Positions 57,587 through 64,000 of a DNA stretch of 64,000 nucleotides are shown in pieces (positions within the stretch are counted from its first letter, which is position 1; the number at the start of each line of letters is the position of its first letter). The notes under the pieces were generated by a model. That model made no database searches and was not told where the DNA came from. It saw nothing but the letters and a program-made list of their open reading frames with translations. The translations under genes and the position numbers were made by a program. This DNA comes from Burkholderiaceae bacterium (GTDB lineage: Bacteria > Pseudomonadota > Gammaproteobacteria > Burkholderiales > Burkholderiaceae_E), in assembly GCA_023954045.1 (NCBI GenBank), contig JAMLIR010000001.1, positions 186,001-250,000 of the forward strand. The letters are read 5' to 3'.

Positions 57587-57729
57587 TTGCCCGGCGCGGC
57601 GCGAGGCACACCCCCGCTGACAGCCCCGCGCGCCGCCGCCCGGGCGCCGCACGCGCCCCCAACCCCGCTTGCCCGGGCCCCGGCCGCCAGGCGCCGTCTC
57701 CGGCGCGGCGGACCCCGTCGCACGAAGCC
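57587..57729 (-). repeat. Inverted-repeat arm, right
   Basis: Partner of 57311-57456; begins TTGCCCGGCGCG and ends CACGAAGCC, ten bases before the LexA box. Confidence 0.88.
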
Positions 57730-57738
57730 GGGCGTATA

Positions 57739-57754
57739 CTGTACGTCCATACAG
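57739..57754. promoter_or_regulatory. LexA (SOS) box of dnaE2
   Basis: CTGT-ACGTCCAT-ACAG, a perfect SOS box inside a longer dyad (TATACTGT...ACAGTATC), 18 bases before the dnaE2 ATG. It overlaps a TATACT -10 box (57735-57740). Confidence 0.92.
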
Positions 57755-57772
57755 TATCAAGCAGCGCTCCCG

Positions 57773-60700
57773 ATGCTGTCCCCCTACGCCGAACTTCTCT
57801 GCGCCACCAACTTCTCCTTCCTCCACGGCGCCTCCCACCCCGAGGAGCTCGTCGAGCGCGCCCACGCGCTCGGCTACGCCGCGCTCGCGATCACCGACGA
57901 GTGCTCGCTCGCCGGCGTCGTGCGCGCGCACCTGCGCGCGCGCGAGGTCGGGCTGCCGCTGCTCGTCGGCGCGCAGTTCTCGCTGCGCAAGGCCTTCGGC
58001 GGCGACTCGCGGCTGGTGCTGATCGCCGCCTCGCGCAACGGCTACGGCAACCTGTCCGAGCTGATCACGCGCGCGCGGATGCGCGCCGGCAAGGGGCACT
58101 ACCGCCTGCTCGCCGACGACCTCGCGGAAGGGCTCGACGACTGCCTCGCGCTGCTGGTGCCCTCGCCGGCGATCGCCGTCGACCCCGCGGCCGCCTCGCC
58201 CGCGCCGCCGCGGGATTCTCCGTGCGCCCAGCTGCTTCGCCACGCGCGCTTCCTGCGCGAGCGCTTCGACGGCCGCTGCTGGCTCGGCGTTCCGCTGCTG
58301 GTGCGCGGCCACGACGCGGCGCTGCTCGAGCGCACGCGCAGCGTCGCCGTCGCCGCCGGCCTGCCGCGCGTGGCCGTCGGCGACGTGCTCTACCACCTGC
58401 GCTCGCGCAAGACGCTGCAGGACACGCTCACCGCGATCCGCCTGAACACGCCGCTGGCCGCGCTCGGCTACGCGCTGGCGCCCAACGCCGAGCAGCACCT
58501 GCGCAGCCGGCTGCGGCTCGCGCGGCTGTATCCGCCGGCGCTGCTCGAGGAGACGCTCGAGGTCGCCGCGCGCTGCAGCTTCTCGCTCGAAGAATTGCGC
58601 TACGAGTACCCCGAGGAGATCGTTCCCGCCGGCCACACGCCGGCAAGCTGGCTGCGCGCGCTGGTCTTCGACGGCGTGCCGGGCCGCTACCCGGACGGCC
58701 TGCCGCCGGCGGTCGCCGCACAGCTCGAGCACGAACTGGCGCTGATCGCCGAGCTGAAGTACGAGCCGTATTTCCTCACCGTCGCCGACATCGTCCACTT
58801 CGCGCGCGGCCGCGGCATCCTGTGCCAGGGCCGCGGCTCGGCGGCCAACTCGGCGGTCTGCTACTGCCTGGGCATCACCGAGGTCGACCCGGCGCGCACC
58901 AGCGTGCTGTTCGAGCGCTTCATCAGCCGCGAGCGCAACGAGCCGCCCGACATCGACGTCGACTTCGAGCACCAGCGGCGCGAGGAGGTCATCCAGTACC
59001 TGTACGCGAAGTACGGCCGCCACCGCGCCGCGCTCACCGCCACGGTCATCAGCTACCGATCGCGCTCGGCGCTGCGCGACGTCGGGCGCGCGCTGGGCAT
59101 CGACGCGCAGCGCATCGAGCAGCTGGCGCGCGCCCACCAGTGGTGGGACCGCAGCGTGCAGCCCGAACGATTACGCGAGGCCGGCTTCGATCCCTCCTCG
59201 ACCGTGGCGCGCCAGTGGCTCGATCTGGCCGGCGCGCTGCGCGGCTTTCCGCGCCACCTGTCGCAGCACACCGGCGGCTTCGTGATCGCACGCGACGCGC
59301 TCACCCGGCTCGTGCCGGTGGAGAACGCGGCGATGCCCGGGCGCAGCGTCATCGAGTGGGACAAGGACGACCTCGACGCACTCGGCCTGCTGAAGGTCGA
59401 CGTGCTGGCGCTGGGCATGCTCACCGCGATCCGCCGCGCGCTCGAGCTCGTCGGGCAGCGGCGCGGGCGGCCGTTCCGCATCCAGGACATCCCGGCCGAA
59501 GACCCGGCCACCTACGAGATGATCTCGCGCGCCGACACGATCGGCGTGTTCCAGATCGAGTCGCGCGCGCAGATGAGCATGCTGCCCAGGCTGCGCCCGC
59601 GCCGCTTCTACGACCTGGTGATCGAGGTCGCGATCGTGCGCCCCGGCCCGATCCAGGGCGGCATGGTGCATCCGTACCTGCGCCGCCGCATGGGCCTCGA
59701 GCCGGTCGTCTATCCGCGCGAAGAGATCCGCCCCGCGCTCGAGCGCACGCTCGGCGTGCCGATCTTCCAGGAGCAGGTGATGCAGGTCGCGATGCTCGCG
59801 GCCGGTTTCTCGGGCGGCGAGGCCGACGCGCTGCGCCGCGCGATGGCGGCCTGGCGGCGCAAGGGCGGGCTCGAGCCGTTCGAGCGGCGCGTCGTCGACG
59901 GCATGCTCGCGCGCGGCTACCGGCGCGAGTTCGCCGAGGCGATCTTCCGGCAGATCCAGGGCTTCGGCGAATACGGCTTTCCCGAGAGCCACGCGGCGAG
60001 CTTCGCGCTGCTGGTCTACGTGTCGGCCTGGATCAAGCGGCACGAGCCGGCGGCCTTCCTCGCCGCGCTGCTGAACAGCCAGCCGATGGGCTTCTACGCG
60101 CCGGCGCAACTGGTGCGCGACGCGCGCGAGCACGGCATCGAGGTGCGCGGCGTCGACGTGCTCGCCAGCGACTGGGACTGCACGCTCGAAGAGGCGCCGC
60201 AGGCCGGCGCCGAGGCCGCGCCGGCCGAGGGCGCGCCAGGCGACGCGCCAGGCCGTGCGCCGGCCTACGTCGCCGCCGCCGACGGCAGCGCGATCGACTG
60301 GCGCCCCCAGCCCGCGGTTCGGCTCGGCCTGAACCGCGTGCGCGGCCTGTCGCAGGCCGGCGCGCAACGGCTGCTCGACGCGCGCGACGCGCGCCGGCGC
60401 GCGCGCGGCGACGAGTTCGCGTTCGACAGCGTCGAAGACCTGGCCCGGCAGGCGCGGCTCGACGCGGGCGAGTTGCAGGCGCTGGCACAGGCCGACGCGC
60501 TGCGCCAGCTGGCCGGGCACCGCGCGCAGGCGCACTGGGAGGCCGCGGCGATCCGGCCGATGCCGGCGCTGCTGGCCGACGCGCGCTTCGACGAGGCGCC
60601 GACCCGGCTGCCCGCGCTGCCCGAGGGCCGCGAGATCGTCGCCGACTACCGGGGGCTGGGCATTCCGATGGGCCGCCATCCGCTGGCCTTGCTGCGGCCG

Positions 60701-61051
60701 CGGCTCGCGCGCCTGCGCATTGCCACCGCGGCGACGCTGCGCGCGTTCCCGAACGGCCAGCCGGCGCGCGCCAGCGGCCTGGTCACGCACCGCCAGCGCC
60801 CCGAGACCGCGAAGGGCACGATCTTCGTCACGCTCGAAGACGAGACCGGCGCGGTCAACGTCATCGTCTGGCCGCGCGTGTTCGAGCGCCAGCGCCGCGA
60901 GGTGCTCGGCGCGCAGCTGATGACGGTCTACGGCACCTGGCAGTGCGACACCGACACCGGCGGCGAAGTCAGGCACCTGGTCGCGCAGCGCATCGTCGAC
61001 CACAGCGCGCTGCTCGGCGAACTGATGGTCGCCAGCCGGGATTTCCGCTGA
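57773..61051 (+). CDS. dnaE2: Error-prone DNA polymerase DnaE2
   Basis: 1092 aa. C-family polymerase: N-terminal PHP domain (YAELLCATNFSFLHGASHPEELVERA), catalytic palm region with PPDIDVDFEHQRREEVIQYLYAKYG (metal Asp residues), then GFPESHAASFALLVYVSAWIKRHEPAAFLAALLNSQPMGFY and a C-terminal OB domain (FVTLEDETGAVNVIVWP). It is the translesion polymerase of the ImuA-ImuB-DnaE2 mutasome, SOS induced from the box 18 bases upstream. It lies about 6 kb away from imuB. Confidence 0.97.
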   Translation: MLSPYAELLCATNFSFLHGASHPEELVERAHALGYAALAITDECSLAGVVRAHLRAREVGLPLLVGAQFSLRKAFGGDSRLVLIAASRNGYGNLSELITRARMRAGKGHYRLLADDLAEGLDDCLALLVPSPAIAVDPAAASPAPPRDSPCAQLLRHARFLRERFDGRCWLGVPLLVRGHDAALLERTRSVAVAAGLPRVAVGDVLYHLRSRKTLQDTLTAIRLNTPLAALGYALAPNAEQHLRSRLRLARLYPPALLEETLEVAARCSFSLEELRYEYPEEIVPAGHTPASWLRALVFDGVPGRYPDGLPPAVAAQLEHELALIAELKYEPYFLTVADIVHFARGRGILCQGRGSAANSAVCYCLGITEVDPARTSVLFERFISRERNEPPDIDVDFEHQRREEVIQYLYAKYGRHRAALTATVISYRSRSALRDVGRALGIDAQRIEQLARAHQWWDRSVQPERLREAGFDPSSTVARQWLDLAGALRGFPRHLSQHTGGFVIARDALTRLVPVENAAMPGRSVIEWDKDDLDALGLLKVDVLALGMLTAIRRALELVGQRRGRPFRIQDIPAEDPATYEMISRADTIGVFQIESRAQMSMLPRLRPRRFYDLVIEVAIVRPGPIQGGMVHPYLRRRMGLEPVVYPREEIRPALERTLGVPIFQEQVMQVAMLAAGFSGGEADALRRAMAAWRRKGGLEPFERRVVDGMLARGYRREFAEAIFRQIQGFGEYGFPESHAASFALLVYVSAWIKRHEPAAFLAALLNSQPMGFYAPAQLVRDAREHGIEVRGVDVLASDWDCTLEEAPQAGAEAAPAEGAPGDAPGRAPAYVAAADGSAIDWRPQPAVRLGLNRVRGLSQAGAQRLLDARDARRRARGDEFAFDSVEDLARQARLDAGELQALAQADALRQLAGHRAQAHWEAAAIRPMPALLADARFDEAPTRLPALPEGREIVADYRGLGIPMGRHPLALLRPRLARLRIATAATLRAFPNGQPARASGLVTHRQRPETAKGTIFVTLEDETGAVNVIVWPRVFERQRREVLGAQLMTVYGTWQCDTDTGGEVRHLVAQRIVDHSALLGELMVASRDFR

Positions 61052-61060
61052 CGCGCGGAC

Positions 61061-61086
61061 GCCAGGGCGTGTTCACACGCCCTGGC
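61061..61086. terminator. Perfect hairpin between convergent dnaE2 and metZ
   Basis: GCCAGGGCGTG-TTCA-CACGCCCTGGC, an 11-base stem with the metZ TGA inside the loop. No T-run, so the terminator role is tentative; it could serve either strand. Confidence 0.5.
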
Positions 61087-62299
61087 CCGCGAGCCCGCGC
61101 GCCAGGTCGGCGCAGACGTCCCGCGGATCTTCCAGGCCCACCGCCACGCGCAGCATCCCCTCGCCGATGCCGGCCTCGCGCCGCGCCACGGCCGGCATCC
61201 GGCTGTGCGTCGTGCTGGCCGGATGCGTGATCGTCGACTTCACGTCGCCGAGGTTCGCCGTGATCGACAGCAACCGGCACGCGTCGACGACGCGCCAGGC
61301 CGCGGCCTTGCGCGCGGCGTCGTCGGCGCCCTTCAGGTCGAACGCGAGCACAGCGCCGCCGGCGCGCTGCTGCGCGCGGGCCAGCGCGTGCTGCGGGTGC
61401 GACTCGAGCCACGGATAGCGCACCCGCTCGACCTCGGGACGCGCCTCGAGCCAGCGCGCCACCGCGAGCGCGTTCTCCGAATGCCGGGCCATGCGCACCG
61501 ACAGCGTCTCGAGCCCCTTCGCGAGCACCCAGGCGTTGAACGCCGACAGCGTCGGCCCGCAGTAGCGCACCACCGGCTGCAGCGCCTCGGCGACGTACTT
61601 GCGCGAGCCCAGCACCGCACCGCCGATCACCCTTCCCTGCCCGTCGAGGTACTTGGTCGCCGAGTGCACGACGATGTCGGCGCCCAGTTCGAGCGGCCGC
61701 TGCAGCGCCGGCGTGCAGAAGCAGTTGTCGACCACCAGCGGGATGCCGCGCACGCGCGCGAGCGCCGCGAGCGCGCGCACGTCGCCGACCTCGGTCAGCG
61801 GATTCGACGGCGTCTCCAGGAACAGCAGTTTCGTGTTCGGCCGGATCGCGGCCTCCCAGGCGGCCGGGTCGTCCAGCGGCACGTAGGTCGTCTCGATCCC
61901 GTAGCGCGCGAACAGCGCGAACAGCTGGATCGTCGTGCCGAACACGCCCTGCGAGCAGACCACGTGGTCGCCCGCGCGAGTGAGGCTCACCAGCACCGAC
62001 ATGATCGCCGACATCCCCGAGGCCGTCGCGCGGCAGTCCTCGGCGCCTTCGAGCGCGGCGAGGCGCTCCTCGAACAGCCGCACCGTCGGGTTGCCGAAGC
62101 GCGAGTAGATGAAGCCCTCGGCCTCGCCGGCGAACTTGGCGGCGGCGTGTGCCGCGCTGTCGTGCACGAAGCTCGACGTGAGGAACATCGGCTCGGTGTG
62201 CTCGCCATACTGCGTGCGCTCGAAGCCCGCGCGCACTGCGCGCGTGTCGAAACCGTACTCGTCGCCTTCGCCGGGCGCCTGCGCCGCGCGATCGCTCAT
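61073..62299 (-). CDS. metZ: O-succinylhomoserine sulfhydrylase
   Basis: 408 aa Cys/Met-metabolism PLP enzyme. The PLP lysine is K216 (VHSATKYLDGQGRVIGG); EGFIYSRFGNPTVRLFEERLAALEGAE and SVRMARHSENALAVARWLEARPEV follow the MetZ pattern. It makes homocysteine from O-succinyl- or O-acetyl-homoserine plus sulfide for methionine. purF-metZ adjacency is common in betaproteobacteria. 34 bases after purF. Confidence 0.95.
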   Translation of the reverse strand: MSDRAAQAPGEGDEYGFDTRAVRAGFERTQYGEHTEPMFLTSSFVHDSAAHAAAKFAGEAEGFIYSRFGNPTVRLFEERLAALEGAEDCRATASGMSAIMSVLVSLTRAGDHVVCSQGVFGTTIQLFALFARYGIETTYVPLDDPAAWEAAIRPNTKLLFLETPSNPLTEVGDVRALAALARVRGIPLVVDNCFCTPALQRPLELGADIVVHSATKYLDGQGRVIGGAVLGSRKYVAEALQPVVRYCGPTLSAFNAWVLAKGLETLSVRMARHSENALAVARWLEARPEVERVRYPWLESHPQHALARAQQRAGGAVLAFDLKGADDAARKAAAWRVVDACRLLSITANLGDVKSTITHPASTTHSRMPAVARREAGIGEGMLRVAVGLEDPRDVCADLARGLAGQGV

Positions 62300-62333
62300 C
62301 GTCGTTGCTTCCGCCGCTGGATCGTGCCCGGGG

Positions 62334-63863
62334 TCAGTCGGTCGCCACCGGGAACTGCAGGTTCATCTGGTTCTTCGGCGCATCCTCGTCGTAGCCGCCC
62401 GAGGGGCCGAGCAGCCGCTCGCGCTCGATCCGGTCGAGGTACTCGGGCGTCACGTCCCCGGTGATGTAGACGCCATCGAAGCACGAGGCCTCGAAGCTCC
62501 TCAGCTTCGGGTTCACGTCGCGCACCGACTGCTTCATCGCCTCCACCGTCTGGTAGATCAGCGCGTCGGCGCCGATCGCCATGCGGATCTCCTCGTCGGT
62601 GCGGCCGTGCGCGATCAGCTCGCTGCGGGTAGGCATGTCGATGCCGTAGACGTTCGGATAGCGCACCGGCGGCGCGGCCGACGCGAAGAACACCTTGTTG
62701 GCGCCCGAGTCGCGCGCCATTTGCACGATCTCGCGCGAAGTCGTGCCGCGCACGATCGAGTCGTCGACGAGCAGCACGTTCTTGCCCTTGAACTCGACGC
62801 TCATCGCGTTGAGCTTCTGGCGCACCGACTTCCTGCGCACCGCCTGTCCCGGCATGATGAACGTGCGCCCGACGTAGCGGTTCTTCAGGAAGCCTTCGCG
62901 GTAGTTGAGCCCCAGCTTCATCGCCAGCTGCATTGCCGACGGCCGAGACGTGTCGGGGATCGGCATCACGACGTCGACGTCGCCGCGCCACAGCTCGCTG
63001 GCGAGGCGTTCTGCCAGGTATTCGCCCATCCGCAGCCGCGCCGAATAGACCGACGCGCCATCGATGATCGAGTCGGGCCGCGCGAAGTAGACGTACTCGA
63101 ACACGCAGGGATTCAGCGACGGCGACGTCGCGCACTGCCGCGAGTGGAAGTTGCCGTCGAGGTCGATGAAGATCGCCTCGCCCGGCGCGACGTCGCGCAC
63201 CATGCGGAAGCCGAGCCCCTCGAGCGCCACCGACTCGGACGCCACGAGGTACTCGACGCCCTGGTCGGTCTCGGCCACTCCGTAACACAGCGGGCGGATC
63301 CCGAACGGGTCGCGAAACGCGAGGATGCCGTAGCCCGCGATCTCGGCCACGCAGGCGTAGGCGCCGCGCACCCGCGCGTGCAGCTCGCCCACTGCGGAGA
63401 AGATCGTGTCGGGATCGAGCGAGACGCCGCGCGCCGACGCCTGGAGCGAGTTCGCCAGCACGTTGAGCAGCACCTCGGAGTCCGAGTCGGTGTTGATGTG
63501 GCGGCGGTCGCGCCGGAACATCTCGTCCTTCAGCTGCTCGGAATTCGTCAGGTTGCCGTTGTGCGCCAGCATGATCCCGAACGGCGCGTTCACGTAGAAC
63601 GGCTGGGCTTCCTCGGAATTGGCGGCCGACCCGGCGGTCGGGTAGCGCACGTGCGCGATTCCCGAATGACCGCCCAGCGAGCGCATGTTGCGCGTGCGGA
63701 AGACGTCGCGCACCAGGCCGTTGCCCTTCTGCATGTGGAACGCCTTGCCCATCGCCGTCGCGATGCCGGCGGCGTCCTGGCCGCGGTGCTGAAGCAGCAG
63801 CAGCCCGTCATAGAGCAGCTGGTTGACCGGCGAGCGCGCTACGACGCCCAGGATTCCGCACAT
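62334..63863 (-). CDS. purF: Amidophosphoribosyltransferase
   Basis: 509 aa from ATG 63863 (GGGGAG upstream). The nucleophile is Cys2 ([13 protein letters not shown]); glutaminase domain [17 protein letters not shown] motif [18 protein letters not shown]. It catalyses the first committed step of purine synthesis. It is preceded by cvpA, as in E. coli. Confidence 0.97.
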   Translation of the reverse strand: MCGILGVVARSPVNQLLYDGLLLLQHRGQDAAGIATAMGKAFHMQKGNGLVRDVFRTRNMRSLGGHSGIAHVRYPTAGSAANSEEAQPFYVNAPFGIMLAHNGNLTNSEQLKDEMFRRDRRHINTDSDSEVLLNVLANSLQASARGVSLDPDTIFSAVGELHARVRGAYACVAEIAGYGILAFRDPFGIRPLCYGVAETDQGVEYLVASESVALEGLGFRMVRDVAPGEAIFIDLDGNFHSRQCATSPSLNPCVFEYVYFARPDSIIDGASVYSARLRMGEYLAERLASELWRGDVDVVMPIPDTSRPSAMQLAMKLGLNYREGFLKNRYVGRTFIMPGQAVRRKSVRQKLNAMSVEFKGKNVLLVDDSIVRGTTSREIVQMARDSGANKVFFASAAPPVRYPNVYGIDMPTRSELIAHGRTDEEIRMAIGADALIYQTVEAMKQSVRDVNPKLRSFEASCFDGVYITGDVTPEYLDRIERERLLGPSGGYDEDAPKNQMNLQFPVATD

Positions 63864-63886
63864 CTGAGGCTCCCCGATTCCGGCGT

Positions 63887-64000
63887 TCAGGCCTGCCTGA
63901 CCGGCTCCGAACGCGAGGGCAGGTACGGCGACACCCACGATACCAGTTCGTCGAGCAGCGGTCTCGAAAGCGCCTGCTGCCAGGCGGGCTCGCGGTCCGC
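63887..64000 (-). CDS. cvpA: Colicin V production/CvpA family protein, C-terminal end (5' beyond window)
   Basis: 37 residues from the window edge to TGA 63887-63889: [20 protein letters not shown] then [26 protein letters not shown] and the WVSPYLP ending are typical of the cytoplasmic tail of CvpA. Directly upstream of purF by 23 bases, the standard cvpA-purF order. CvpA is an inner-membrane protein of unclear role. Confidence 0.85.
   Translation of the reverse strand, partial: ADREPAWQQALSRPLLDELVSWVSPYLPSRSEPVRQA

Larger units (their letters stand above)
57240..57772. repeat. Gene-free region with a long inverted repeat and palindromic core
   Basis: 533 bases between the EamA gene and dnaE2. 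Arms 57311-57456 and 57587-57729 are near-identical reverse complements (about 145 bases, a few changes and small indels near one end). The 130-base spacer holds an imperfect palindrome at about 57481-57545, bounded by GCAAAATGGC and GCCATTTTGC, and a short GGAAGCCCCGCGAAGTGGGG hairpin. No credible gene or transposase. The right arm ends ten bases before the dnaE2 SOS box. Confidence 0.85.

Overview
The window is very GC-rich (about 70% by eye) and densely packed. It carries the gene order pyrG-kdsA-DUF1330-eno-ftsB, a lexA-imuA-imuB operon with dnaE2 nearby, and Bug-family solute-binding proteins. This points to a betaproteobacterium of the order Burkholderiales; genus is not determinable by eye. 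No rRNA, tRNA, CRISPR array, transposase or phage gene was seen.

Layout. 1-0.4 kb: 3' end of mutS. 0.4-11.4 kb: a divergently transcribed respiratory cluster. The leftward operon encodes a 61-aa membrane protein, a CuA subunit II, a heme-copper subunit I without the usual active-site tyrosine, CyoE, SCO/SenC, a cytochrome b fused to two [4Fe-4S] clusters and an MvhD-like domain, a small anchored protein, a second divergent subunit I-like protein, and a CtaA/COX15-like protein. The rightward gene encodes cytochrome b fused to a [2Fe-2S] ferredoxin and an FAD/NAD(P)H reductase. An FNR/DNR-type box lies between the two arms. I read this as a specialised NO- or O2-reducing terminal reductase (sNOR-like is one candidate) with two alternative electron-input proteins. 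It is the most unusual system here.

11.4-24.1 kb: roxA, a small Ala/Lys lipoprotein, the operon methyltransferase-dapA-bamC-MBL hydrolase, a PAS-GAF-GGDEF-EAL protein, and the operon alpha/beta hydrolase-PHP-Sua5-site-2 protease-trpS. 24.1-36.2 kb: acyl-CoA ligase, YdjM-like hydrolase, gamma-carbonic anhydrase, hslO, the pyrG-ftsB housekeeping operon, a CDF metal transporter fused to a degenerate kinase-like region, and a 3-oxoacid CoA-transferase pair. 36.2-37.0 kb: a gene-free mosaic of long inverted repeats. 37.0-38.8 kb: thioesterase and DUF3422.

38.8-44.5 kb: a visibly less GC-rich catabolic island (SDR, two Bug binding proteins, two RidA-family proteins, LysR regulator, NodB-type deacetylase), probably acquired. 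44.6-48.5 kb: SDR, ETF-ubiquinone oxidoreductase, a c-type heme lipoprotein and a Gly-rich RRM protein. 48.7-51.9 kb: lexA-imuA-imuB behind an SOS box. 51.9-57.2 kb: DksA-like protein, ugpB-A-E-Q (no ugpC; ugpA seems to start at CTG) and an EamA transporter. 57.2-57.8 kb: a second gene-free long inverted repeat ending at the LexA box of dnaE2. 57.8-64 kb: dnaE2, metZ, purF and the 3' end of cvpA.

Several operons use four-base start/stop overlaps (ATGA, GTGA, TTGA), so translational coupling is common here.
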